NCBI GenBank assembly: GCA_015066325.1
Contig: SVOP01000004.1
Span: 1 to 43,084, forward strand
Length of the DNA: 43,084 nucleotides
Direction: 5' to 3'
Source: Oscillospiraceae bacterium
Lineage (GTDB): Bacteria; Bacillota; Clostridia; Oscillospirales; Acutalibacteraceae
The notes below the pieces were generated by a model. The model was not told where the DNA came from. It saw only the letters and a list, made by a program, of their open reading frames with translations, and ran no database searches. The number at the start of each line of letters is the position of its first letter. The first letter of the stretch is position 1. Both the position numbers and the translations under genes were made by a program. This document shows positions 32,843 through 41,534 of this stretch, one piece after another.

Positions 32843-32872
32843 ATGTTAGATATTAAAATAGAACAGAAATAA
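32843..32872 (+). CDS. Possible 9-residue leader-type ORF
   Basis: ATG at 32843 opens a nine-codon frame (MLDIKIEQK) that ends in TAA inside the foot of the hairpin at 32866-32919. GAGAGG lies about 11 bases upstream. A short frame running into a hairpin is the layout of a leader peptide, but nothing shows that it is translated, and no downstream gene is tied to it. It is listed because a reader looking for attenuation would want it. Confidence 0.2.
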   Translation: MLDIKIEQK

Positions 32873-32919
32873 CCCTCGGCGGGGATGCATGGAAAAACGC
32901 ATCGGTCGGGGGTTATTTC
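32866..32919 (+). terminator. Long two-part hairpin near end of candidate RNA
   Basis: A 13-bp outer stem (32866-32878 with 32907-32919) and an inner 5-bp stem (32884-32888 with 32899-32903) form it. The following bases are only moderately T-rich, so it may be a stable 3' structure rather than the main terminator. Confidence 0.55.
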
Positions 32920-32943
32920 ATTTATAACATATTTTTACTTTTC

Positions 32944-32967
32944 CACTGCTTACCGCAGTGTTTTTTT
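32944..32967 (+). terminator. Intrinsic terminator of candidate RNA
   Basis: CACTGC, five-base loop, GCAGTG, then T7: a short GC-rich stem with an uninterrupted T-run on the plus strand, 26 bp upstream of the next promoter. Confidence 0.8.
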
Positions 32968-32992
32968 ATTGCCCTTTTTATGCTTATTTATA

Positions 32993-33021
32993 TTGTGTTA
33001 TTGCCTTTTCCGTGTTAAAAT
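32993..33021 (+). promoter_or_regulatory. Promoter of abfA operon
   Basis: TTGTGT (32993-32998) and TAAAAT (33016-33021) are 17 bp apart with TG near the -10 box, about 33 bp before the abfA start. Confidence 0.6.
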
Positions 33022-33054
33022 GAAAACAACAAATTTAAGAAATGGGGCGTTTAA

Positions 33055-34548
<1,494 letters not shown>

Positions 34549-34555
34549 GATTTTA

Positions 34556-35998
34556 ATGAAAGTTAAAGAACTTACTCCCGAAAAGCTTCAGAAAAAAGCA
34601 TTAAAGAAACAAAAAGAAATCGCAAAATGGGAAAGAGAAAAAGCAAAACCTAAACGCAATTATTATTTTGCTTACCTTGTTTTTATCATCACTCTCATTT
34701 ACGCTACCGATGAAATTGCATCTCAAATCGGTACTTTAATGAAAACTGAAATTGCTAACGACCTTTTTGCAAAATTCGGTCAGAGCTCCGTTGCTCTTCT
34801 TGATATTCTTTCGATTCTTGTTGTTCCCTTTCAAGCGTTAGGTCTTCTTTACAGACCCTTTGCAGACCGCTTGGGAAGAAAAAAATTCCTTATTATAAAC
34901 ACCTTCGGAATGAGCTTTGCAATGCTCATTATCTTCCTTTCAAACAATATTTTCCTTTATTTTATTGGTGCGGTTCTCGTTCAGTTCTTCATTCCCCATG
35001 ATATGCACGTGGTTTATATTATGGAAAGTGCTCCTTCAAAACACAGAGCACGAGTTTATAGCACAATTAAATTCTTTGCCAATATGAGCGTTATGCTGGT
35101 TCCCGTTTTGAGAAGACTTCTTATGGCAGAGGCTTCTGAGTGGAGAAATGTTTATATGATTCCTGCAATTGTAGGTCTTTTAACAAGCTTTATTGCAATT
35201 ATGTTTGCAAGGGAAACCGATGCATTTATTGACTCCCGCCTTAAGCATCTTCGCAAAACTGATGAAGAGCTTCTTCAGGAAAAGCTTGAGAAAAAGACCA
35301 ATGATGCACAAGGTGGTCTTATTCCCGCATTTAAGTTTGCGATGAAGCATAAACAGCTACGTTGGCTTTTCATTACCGCAACATTGGCAAACTTCGGTTT
35401 TATCGGTTCAATTAACTATCAAGTTATAATGTCATACGGCTATGCAGAAAGCTTGTATAACTCATTTACAGAAGAGGTTATGAACCTTGTTAGCGTTGGC
35501 CCCGTTACAACAGCACTTTTTCTTTTCCCTGTTGGTTGCTCTCTTGCTCAGGTTATTATGGGCTTTATTTGTGACTCAAAGGGCAGAAAGACTGCAGCAC
35601 TTATTACTGCATTTGACTGCTTGGCTTGCTTTGTAGGCTTTTGGTTAGGTGCAAAATACAATTGGTCTCCTGCAATAGTCGGTCTTCTTTGTGGTGGCTT
35701 TGTTGGTAGCTTCTATTCAACAAACGATGTTCTTATTATGATGATTGGCGAATCCTCACCCACAAACCTTCGTTCCTCAACAATGGCAGCAGAATTTTTA
35801 CCCGTTGGTATGGGTGTTGGCGTTTCTTATATGATAAGCCTTCCCCTTGCAGCTGTTTTAGGAAATCAGTATATGGGCATTATTTCAATTTGCCTTTTAG
35901 TTCCCGGCTTTATTGCAGCCCTTATTACCCTCGCTAAGAAAACCAGTGACACCAAGGGCATTGACCTTGATACAGTTACCGGGTTGGAGTGGGACTGA
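34556..35998 (+). CDS. MFS transporter, probably for arabinosides
   Basis: The 480-residue protein has a Lys-rich cytoplasmic N-terminus (~40 residues), about twelve membrane helices, and MFS loop motifs: RPFADRLGRKKFL after helix 2 and GFICDSKGRKTAAL after helix 8. The GESSPTNLRSS motif fits the sugar-porter side of the superfamily. Being 7 bp behind GH51 suggests arabinose-containing oligosaccharides as substrate, an inference. AAAGGATG precedes the ATG. The terminator lies 200 bp downstream, beyond a repeat array. Confidence 0.88.
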   Translation: MKVKELTPEKLQKKALKKQKEIAKWEREKAKPKRNYYFAYLVFIITLIYATDEIASQIGTLMKTEIANDLFAKFGQSSVALLDILSILVVPFQALGLLYRPFADRLGRKKFLIINTFGMSFAMLIIFLSNNIFLYFIGAVLVQFFIPHDMHVVYIMESAPSKHRARVYSTIKFFANMSVMLVPVLRRLLMAEASEWRNVYMIPAIVGLLTSFIAIMFARETDAFIDSRLKHLRKTDEELLQEKLEKKTNDAQGGLIPAFKFAMKHKQLRWLFITATLANFGFIGSINYQVIMSYGYAESLYNSFTEEVMNLVSVGPVTTALFLFPVGCSLAQVIMGFICDSKGRKTAALITAFDCLACFVGFWLGAKYNWSPAIVGLLCGGFVGSFYSTNDVLIMMIGESSPTNLRSSTMAAEFLPVGMGVGVSYMISLPLAAVLGNQYMGIISICLLVPGFIAALITLAKKTSDTKGIDLDTVTGLEWD

Positions 35999-35999
35999 G

Positions 36000-36190
36000 C
36001 GACGAAGTCGCAACGATATAAACCCTGACGGATTTGCGATATATCTTCCGACGCGATATGCCTGTGGCGCGATATGTGCCTGAAGGCACGTGATAATAGG
36101 AATTTATATCATATCGCATTGCGCGTAGCGAAATATATCGCATTTTGTGAAACAAAATATATCGCACAAGCTTGCTTGTATATCGCTAAA
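36000..36190. repeat. Array of GCGATATA units alternating with small palindromes
   Basis: GCGATAT occurs at 36036, 36053 and 36069 (variant CGATATA at 36013), then the reverse form ATATCGC recurs (ending at 36117, 36141, 36165 and 36186). Between them are short dyads with different sequences: GTGCC-TGAA-GGCAC (36076-36089), ATTTTGT-GAA-ACAAAAT (36142-36158) and ACAAGC-TT-GCTTGT (36166-36179). The whole is roughly mirror-symmetric around 36095. The minus-strand frame through it (MRYI repeats) is a by-product, not a gene. Confidence 0.75.
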
Positions 36191-36204
36191 TAATTCGTAC
36201 TTAC

Positions 36205-36251
36205 ACACTATCTGTAAATTTTTGTTTGCAGATAGTGTATTTGTTTTTTAT
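36205..36251 (+). terminator. Intrinsic terminator of abfA/MFS operon
   Basis: ACACTATCTG pairs with CAGATAGTGT (36205-36214, 36229-36238), followed by ATTTGTTTTTTATT. Confidence 0.8.
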
Positions 36252-36280
36252 TGGGTAATTATATTCTTGAGGTGTATTTT

Positions 36281-36415
36281 ATGTCCAAAAAAGATAATTC
36301 AAAACCCTTTAAAGAAGAAAAGCCTATTTCCGAAGCTTATCCCACTATTGACAATGACCTTGGCAGAGATAATATAGAAAACGATATTTCTGCCGCTGAT
36401 TTGCAGGACACTTAA
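36281..36415 (+). CDS. 44-residue acidic protein upstream of Rieske oxidoreductase
   Basis: This frame is too short for usual gene finders. ATG at 36281 follows TTGAGGTG seven bases upstream, and 44 codons run to TAA at 36413. The product is hydrophilic and mostly acidic (KPFKEEKPISEAYPTIDNDL in the first half, NDISAADLQDT at the end) with no Cys and no membrane segment. The Rieske/FAD gene begins 2 bp later and has no good ribosome site of its own, so it probably depends on translation of this frame. No family is recognised. Confidence 0.6.
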   Translation: MSKKDNSKPFKEEKPISEAYPTIDNDLGRDNIENDISAADLQDT

Positions 36416-36417
36416 TT

Positions 36418-37713
36418 ATGGAATCTATATGGCAAAAAACAGCAGAGCTACCCACTTTCCCTACCCTTGAAAAAGACATTAAAACCGATGTTCTTATTAT
36501 CGGTGGCGGACTTGCGGGTATTCTTACTGCTTATAAATTACAAGAAAAAGGCATTAACTGTATTGTTGTTGAAAAAGACAGAATATGTGGAAAGGTAACA
36601 GGAAGCTCCACCGCAAAAATCACAAGTCAGCACGGCTTTTGTTACAGTAAAATTTTTAAAAGCAACGGCTTTGAAAGTGCAAAGGTTTATCTTCACGCCA
36701 ATGAACAAGCTGTTCGGGAATATGAAAAGCTTTGTAAAAATATTGACTGTGACTTTGAGAAGAAAAACAATTTCGTTTATGAACTACAAAATATGCAATT
36801 AATTGATGATGAACTGAAAGCTTTATGGAAAATGGGCTTTGATGCAGAGTTTCAGGACAAGCTTCCGTTACCCATAAAACCAATCGGTGCAATCAAATTT
36901 AAAAATCAGGCTCAATTCAATGTTTTGAAATTCATAAGCAATATTGCAAAGGACCTGAAAATATATGAAAAAACCTTTGTAAAAAAGCTTGACGGCAATT
37001 CTGCAATAACAGAATATAATAAAATTGCTTTTAAAAAAGCTATAATCGCCACCCATTTCCCCATTATAAATAATCACGGACTTTTCTTTATGAAAATGTA
37101 TCAGCATCGTTCCTATGTCATTGCATTAGAAAATGCTCAACAAGTTGACGGAATGTATGTTGACCAGGCGGATTCAGGACTTTCTTTCAGAAATTATGAG
37201 AACCTTTTGCTCCTTGGTGGCGGTAGCCATAAAACAGGTAAACAAGGTGGCAACTGGCAAGAGCTTCGTGATTTCAAAAATCTCAATTATCCTGAAAGCA
37301 CTGAGGTAGCCTGTTGGGCAACTCAGGACTGCAAAACCCTTGACCATATTCCCTATATCGGACCATATTATAAAGGTGCTAAAAATCTTTTTGTTGCTAC
37401 GGGCTTTAATAAATGGGGTATGACAAATTCTATGGTAAGTGCTATGATTTTAACTGATTTAATAACAGAAAAAGAAAATCCATTCGCTAAAGCCTTTGAC
37501 CCCTCAAGAAGCTTTTTAAAGCCTCAGCTATTAGTAAACGGATTTGAAAGTATAAAAAATCTTTTAACCCCCACACCCAAGCGATGCCCACATTTAGGTT
37601 GCGCTTTAAAATGGAACAAGGCAGAGCATTCCTGGGACTGCCCTTGCCACGGTTCAAGATTTACAGAAAATGGAAAGTTATTAGAAAATCCTGCAAACGG
37701 AGATTTAAAGTAA
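36418..37713 (+). CDS. FAD-dependent oxidoreductase with C-terminal Rieske domain
   Basis: The 431-residue protein begins with an FAD dinucleotide fold (VLIIGGGLAGILTAYKLQEKG, as a GxGxxG-type glycine motif near residue 29) and DAO-type segments such as GSSTAKITSQHG and ATGFNKWGMTNS. The last ~45 residues are a Rieske [2Fe-2S] site: CPHLGC and CPCHGSRF, each a C-x-H pair. The family (YhfW/DadA-like with Rieske) is a soluble oxidoreductase whose substrate is unknown. At 431 residues it is somewhat shorter than most relatives, with a trimmed Rieske part. It follows the 44-residue frame and has its own terminator. Confidence 0.92.
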   Translation: MESIWQKTAELPTFPTLEKDIKTDVLIIGGGLAGILTAYKLQEKGINCIVVEKDRICGKVTGSSTAKITSQHGFCYSKIFKSNGFESAKVYLHANEQAVREYEKLCKNIDCDFEKKNNFVYELQNMQLIDDELKALWKMGFDAEFQDKLPLPIKPIGAIKFKNQAQFNVLKFISNIAKDLKIYEKTFVKKLDGNSAITEYNKIAFKKAIIATHFPIINNHGLFFMKMYQHRSYVIALENAQQVDGMYVDQADSGLSFRNYENLLLLGGGSHKTGKQGGNWQELRDFKNLNYPESTEVACWATQDCKTLDHIPYIGPYYKGAKNLFVATGFNKWGMTNSMVSAMILTDLITEKENPFAKAFDPSRSFLKPQLLVNGFESIKNLLTPTPKRCPHLGCALKWNKAEHSWDCPCHGSRFTENGKLLENPANGDLK

Positions 37714-37742
37714 TGTCACCTCGGTGGCGTTACTTTTTGTTT
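37710..37742 (+). terminator. Intrinsic terminator
   Basis: An 11-bp stem with two G-T pairs and a CTCG-type loop (37710-37733) is followed by TTTTTGTTT; it begins at the stop codon of the Rieske/FAD gene. Confidence 0.8.
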
Positions 37743-37834
37743 ATAAGTAGTTAATCGTTCGTTAAATAAAAACATTTATAATATTTGTGACCAATTTGCC
37801 GTCTGATTTGTTTTCAGGGTGAAAGGAGAACGAT

Positions 37835-38323
37835 ATGAGTACTAATATTGACTTTCAGAAAAAATACAAAGAATACGGCGAAATGCTTTACAGAATTGCT
37901 TTTGTTTTTCTTGGGACCCCCGATGATACGGAAGATATTTTGCAGGAGGTTTTCATAACGCTTCTCTATAACTCTCCCGAATTTAAAACAAAAGAACACG
38001 AAAAAGCCTGGCTGATAAGAATTACACAGAATAAATGTATTAATTTTCTTAAAAGCTCAGGGAGAAAAACGCTTCCCCTTGATGAACTTAAGCTCCCTAC
38101 ATATAGCGAAAACAATGAAGAGAGAATTGATATTGTAAAAAATATTCTGTCCTTACCGCCAAAATATAAAACCGCCGTAATTCTTTATTATTACAATGAT
38201 TACTCTGTAGAGGAAATCGCAAAAATACTGAAAATTAGTAAATCTGCAGTTAAAATGCGATTGAAACGCGCAAGAGAAATCTTAAAAATCGAATTGGAGG
38301 ATTACAACTATGAAGAAAAATGA
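37835..38323 (+). CDS. ECF-type RNA polymerase sigma factor
   Basis: The 162-residue protein has sigma region 2 (LYRIAFVFLGTPDDTEDILQ with the DILQEVF motif) and region 4 (LPPKYKTAVILYYYND, then SVEEIAKILKISKSAVKMRL, the helix-turn-helix). There is no region 1.1 or 3, as in group IV sigma factors. GGTGAAAGGAG precedes the ATG. It overlaps the next gene by 14 bp. Upstream (37.74-37.83 kb) there is a TATAAT at ~37777 but no good -35, and TGTGACC/CGTCTG are too close for an ECF promoter, so its control is unclear. Confidence 0.93.
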   Translation: MSTNIDFQKKYKEYGEMLYRIAFVFLGTPDDTEDILQEVFITLLYNSPEFKTKEHEKAWLIRITQNKCINFLKSSGRKTLPLDELKLPTYSENNEERIDIVKNILSLPPKYKTAVILYYYNDYSVEEIAKILKISKSAVKMRLKRAREILKIELEDYNYEEK

Positions 38324-39038
38324 CATTAAGAATACTTTAAAAGAAATCAAGCCCACCCCATATCTTGAAACCCGACTTGAAGCAAAAGTAAAAGAATTTG
38401 AACCTGCACCCAAAAGAAGCAAAAAGCTGGCAGCGTCAACCCTTGCTATGTGCGCATTGGTGCTGACCTTAGGCTTATTTGCAGGAACAAAGCTGATTAA
38501 AACTGATACCCCACTGGTTGAAAAAACAAGTGCAACAATTGAAACTCATCAGGCGCAAGTAAATACAGAAAAATTCAAGGAAACCACGGATGCAAATATG
38601 GAATTTTTTGTAAGCCACCCCAATGAATTTTATCAATACACAGAGGAATTCAATACAGACGGAATAAAGCTCACTGTATTGGGTGAAGATATTACCAATG
38701 GAAATTATATAAAATTCTATCCCGAAAAAGATTATGTTGATCTGCCTTTGGAAGCAATTTTTGAAAAATTGGGTGGTAACTTCACTTGGATTAATAATGT
38801 TACAGCCTCTTTGGAAATAGACGGAAAAATTTATAATTATAGTGCCGAATTTGCAAATATGCACCTTAGAGGTGACGACAAATACATAAGCTTCCGTTCC
38901 GATAAATACATAAAAACCGAGCATAGAAAGATAAACGGGAAATATATAATCGACAACGAATCCCTTGAAATGCTTTTAAAGCATTTCGGCTATGAAATAA
39001 CCGTTGATTTTGATGCAAAAACAATTGAAATCAAATAA
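38310..39038 (+). CDS. Membrane-anchored partner of the sigma factor (probable anti-sigma)
   Basis: The 242-residue protein has a short cytoplasmic N-terminus (~35 residues, MKKNDIKNTLKEIKPTPYLE), one membrane helix (residues ~38-55), a Thr/Glu-rich linker, and an exported domain. That domain looks like a copper-amine-oxidase-N-type module (YVDLPLEAIFEKLGG, then NGKYIIDNESLEMLLKHFG). No zinc anti-sigma signature is visible. The position directly after the sigma gene, with coupled translation, makes an anti-sigma or sensor role likely but unproven. GGAGG precedes the ATG. Confidence 0.8.
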   Translation: MKKNDIKNTLKEIKPTPYLETRLEAKVKEFEPAPKRSKKLAASTLAMCALVLTLGLFAGTKLIKTDTPLVEKTSATIETHQAQVNTEKFKETTDANMEFFVSHPNEFYQYTEEFNTDGIKLTVLGEDITNGNYIKFYPEKDYVDLPLEAIFEKLGGNFTWINNVTASLEIDGKIYNYSAEFANMHLRGDDKYISFRSDKYIKTEHRKINGKYIIDNESLEMLLKHFGYEITVDFDAKTIEIK

Positions 39039-39049
39039 AAACTTTTTCT

Positions 39050-39085
39050 TACTCTGCCTGAGTAAATCGGGCGGAGTATTTTGTT
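39050..39085 (+). terminator. Intrinsic terminator
   Basis: A 12-bp stem (39050-39061 with 39067-39078, two G-T pairs) is followed by TTTTGTT, after the sigma-partner gene. Confidence 0.8.
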
Positions 39086-39106
39086 GTAAAAAATATAAAT
39101 ATTTCC

Positions 39107-39135
39107 TTTACATATTGCAACAATTTAGGTATAAT
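39107..39135 (+). promoter_or_regulatory. Promoter of prfB/malic enzyme
   Basis: TTTACA (39107-39112) and a perfect TATAAT (39130-39135) have a 17-bp spacer, 63 bp before the prfB start. Confidence 0.8.
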
Positions 39136-39197
39136 ATTTATTTGTAAAAATATGTAATTAAATACTTTATTAAAATGTATTTGAAAGGAAAATATAT

Positions 39198-40307
39198 ATG
39201 CTTCAGTTTGAAGAATTAAGACTTGAGCTCCTCTCTTACGAGGACAAATTAAAAGACCTTGCAGAAGCTCTCGGTCTTCAGAAAATGAAAGATGAAGTTG
39301 CAGAGCTTGAAGCAGAAAGTGCAAAAGATGGCTTCTGGGACGATATTCAGCGTTCACAGAAAATTACCCAGCATATGGCAGCTCTCAAAAACAAAATCAA
39401 GGCTTATGATGACCTTTGCGGTGTTTTTGATGATACTTTAACTCTTATTGAGCTTGCAAACGAGGAAGAGGATGAAAGCCTTTTCGATGAATGTCGCGAG
39501 GGTGTTGACGGATTCATTTCATCGCTTGATGCTATGACTCTTTCAACTCTTCTTACAGGTGAATACGATAAAACCAACGCTATTCTTACCTTCCACGCTG
39601 GTGCAGGTGGAACAGAGGCTCAGGACTGGGCTCAGATGCTCTTCCGTATGTACAACCGTTGGGGTGAGCGTCACGGCTTCAAGGTTTCAACTCTTGATTA
39701 CCTTGATGGTGACGAAGCAGGTCTTAAATCTGCAGTTATTCTTATCGAAGGTGAAAATGCTTACGGCTATATGAAGAGTGAAAGCGGTATTCACAGACTT
39801 GTTCGTGTTTCTCCCTTTGACGCATCAGGAAGAAGACACACTTCATTCGCATCTCTCGAGGTTATGCCCGAAATAGACGACAGTATTGAAGTTGAAATCG
39901 CACCCGAAGACATCAAAATGGACGTTTACCGTTCATCAGGTGCAGGCGGTCAGAAGGTTAATAAAACATCTTCTGCTGTTCGTCTTACACATATTCCCAC
40001 AGGTATTGTTTGCTCCTGTCAGGTTGAAAGAAGCCAGCATCAGAACCGCGAGGTTGCTATGCGTATGCTTAAATCAAAGCTTATCGAAATCAAAGAACGT
40101 GAGCATCTTGATAAAATCAGTGATATTAAAGGCGTTCAGAAGGAAATTGCCTGGGGTAGCCAGATTCGTTCTTATGTGTTTATGCCCTATACCCTTGCAA
40201 AAGACCACAGAACAAGCTTTGAAAACGGTAACATTAATGCCGTTATGGATGGCGATCTTGACGGCTTCATTAACGCATATCTTAAAATGCAGGCAAACAA
40301 AGAATAA
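39198..40307 (+). CDS. prfB: Peptide chain release factor 2
   Basis: The 369-residue protein has the RF2 stop-codon tripeptide SPF (205-207) and the peptidyl-tRNA hydrolysis motif GGQ (250-252). It recognises UAA and UGA. The frame is continuous from ATG to stop; there is no in-frame TGA and no CTTTGA-type slippery site near codon 25, so the programmed +1 frameshift that autoregulates RF2 in many bacteria is absent. AAAGGAAA precedes the ATG. The malic enzyme gene starts five bases after its stop. Confidence 0.97.
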   Translation: MLQFEELRLELLSYEDKLKDLAEALGLQKMKDEVAELEAESAKDGFWDDIQRSQKITQHMAALKNKIKAYDDLCGVFDDTLTLIELANEEEDESLFDECREGVDGFISSLDAMTLSTLLTGEYDKTNAILTFHAGAGGTEAQDWAQMLFRMYNRWGERHGFKVSTLDYLDGDEAGLKSAVILIEGENAYGYMKSESGIHRLVRVSPFDASGRRHTSFASLEVMPEIDDSIEVEIAPEDIKMDVYRSSGAGGQKVNKTSSAVRLTHIPTGIVCSCQVERSQHQNREVAMRMLKSKLIEIKEREHLDKISDIKGVQKEIAWGSQIRSYVFMPYTLAKDHRTSFENGNINAVMDGDLDGFINAYLKMQANKE

Positions 40308-40312
40308 TAACT

Positions 40313-41482
40313 ATGGACATTAAAGAAACTTCATTAAAAAAGCATTACGAGTGGAACGGAAAAATCGAAGTAATTTCCCGTTGTCCCGTTGAAACAAGAG
40401 AAGATATGGCTTTGGCATACACCCCCGGTGTTGCCGAGGCTTGTCTTGTTATTAAAGACGATGTAAACAAATCCTTTGAGCTTACAAGGAGAAATAATCT
40501 TGTGGCAGTTGTTACTGACGGAACTGCAGTTTTGGGTCTTGGTGATATTGGTCCCGAGGCAGGCATGCCCGTTATGGAAGGCAAATGCGCTCTTTTCAAA
40601 AAGTTTGCAGATGTTGATGCCTTCCCACTTTGCATCAAGTCAAAGGATGTTGATGAAATTGTAAGAACAATTTATCTTCTTTCAGGCAGCTTCGGTGGAA
40701 TTAACCTTGAAGATATTGCCGCACCCCGTTGCTTTGAAATTGAAAAGAAGCTTAAAGAAATCTGTGATATTCCGATTTTCCACGATGACCAGCACGGAAC
40801 AGCCGTTGTTGTTTTAGCAGGTGTTCTCAACGCTCTTAAGGTGGTAAAAAAGGATATTAAAAATGTAAAAATAGTTGTTAACGGACTTGGAGCTGCAGGT
40901 ACTGCAATTTCTAAAATGCTTATTGCCGCAGGTGCTACTAATATGGTACTCGTTGACAGACGCGGAATCATTGACGAAAATGATGAGCTTTTGGGAGAAG
41001 AAAGACAGAATCTTGCAAGAATCACAAATCCTGAAAAGCTTACCGGCAGTTTAGATATTGCAATAAAGAATGCAGATGTATTTGTTGGTGTTTCCGCACC
41101 GAATATTCTTTCAGAAGAAATGGTTAAATCAATGAACACTGATGCAATTGTTTTTGCTATGGCGAACCCCACTCCCGAAATTATGCCCGATAAGGCAAAA
41201 GAAGCAGGAGCAAGAGTTGTAGGAACAGGTCGTTCAGATTTTCCCAATCAGATTAATAATGTTCTTGTTTTCCCGGGTATATTCAGAGGCGCTCTTGACT
41301 GCGGAGCAACGGCAATAACCGAAGAAATGAAGCTTGCCGCTGCCTACGCTTTGGCAAACCACATCCCCGAAAGCGAGCTTAACGAAGAAAACATAATCCC
41401 CTCAGCTCTCGACAGAAGCGTTGCTTTTGAAATAGCCGAGGCAGTAAAGAAATCCGCCATTGAAAGCGGAAACATAAGATAA
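40313..41482 (+). CDS. NAD(P)-dependent malic enzyme
   Basis: The 389-residue protein is a short bacterial malic enzyme, which converts malate to pyruvate and CO2. Motifs seen are [36 protein letters not shown] (quoted as [15 protein letters not shown]), [11 protein letters not shown] (metal/substrate Asp) and the nucleotide fold [12 protein letters not shown]. The acidic residue after the second strand (VLVDRRG) favours NAD+. It starts five bases after prfB without a strong ribosome site, so translation is probably coupled. The pairing with prfB has no obvious meaning. Confidence 0.95.
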   Translation: MDIKETSLKKHYEWNGKIEVISRCPVETREDMALAYTPGVAEACLVIKDDVNKSFELTRRNNLVAVVTDGTAVLGLGDIGPEAGMPVMEGKCALFKKFADVDAFPLCIKSKDVDEIVRTIYLLSGSFGGINLEDIAAPRCFEIEKKLKEICDIPIFHDDQHGTAVVVLAGVLNALKVVKKDIKNVKIVVNGLGAAGTAISKMLIAAGATNMVLVDRRGIIDENDELLGEERQNLARITNPEKLTGSLDIAIKNADVFVGVSAPNILSEEMVKSMNTDAIVFAMANPTPEIMPDKAKEAGARVVGTGRSDFPNQINNVLVFPGIFRGALDCGATAITEEMKLAAAYALANHIPESELNEENIIPSALDRSVAFEIAEAVKKSAIESGNIR

Positions 41483-41489
41483 AATGACT

Positions 41490-41530
41490 GTGACCCTATC
41501 AACATTTTATGAAAATGTTGATAGGGTCAC
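41490..41530. terminator. Bidirectional intrinsic terminator
   Basis: A perfect 19-bp inverted repeat (41490-41508 with 41512-41530) with a 3-base loop lies between the convergent malic enzyme and rhamnosidase genes. It is unusually long for a terminator and lacks a strong T-run, so another role is possible. Confidence 0.7.
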
Positions 41531-41534
41531 TTGT

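Larger units (their letters stand above)
32507..32968 (+). ncRNA. Candidate ~460-nt structured non-coding RNA
   Basis: There is no ORF of useful length in 32334-33054. A good promoter precedes the stretch and a GC hairpin with T7 (32944-32967) closes it. Inside are three imperfect copies of a ~40-nt motif (32506-32640). CGGTTC/GAACCG pair near 32643 and 32672. TTCTC/GAGAA pair near 32725. A possible long-range helix joins AGACT (~32680) and GGTCT (~32808). A long hairpin (32866-32919) pairs 13 bp with one G-T, with an inner GATGC/GCATC stem. It was not recognised as tmRNA, RNase P, 6S, SRP or a riboswitch I know. Its own terminator and the separate abfA promoter suggest an independent transcript. 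Confidence 0.55.

Noticed and set aside
32507-32968. tmRNA, RNase P RNA, 6S RNA, SRP RNA or a tRNA-like element
   Set aside because: No CCA end, tag frame, GAGGAAAGTCC core or SRP tetraloop region was found; GGTTCG near 32644 resembles a T-arm but no acceptor stem or anticodon arm fits around it.
32507-32968. 5' leader of abfA acting as a riboswitch
   Set aside because: A T7 terminator followed by a separate promoter 26 bp later makes an independent transcript more likely, although read-through was not excluded.
35976-36167. 63-codon minus-strand frame rich in MRYI
   Set aside because: It is the translation of the palindromic repeat array and overlaps the end of the MFS gene.
36000-36190. 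CRISPR array
   Set aside because: The constant unit is only ~8 bp, the units invert at the centre, and the intervening pieces are themselves palindromic; no cas genes are present.
37770-37815. ECF autoregulatory promoter before the sigma gene
   Set aside because: TGTGACC and CGTCTG are only about 7 bp apart, far from the usual 16-17 bp.
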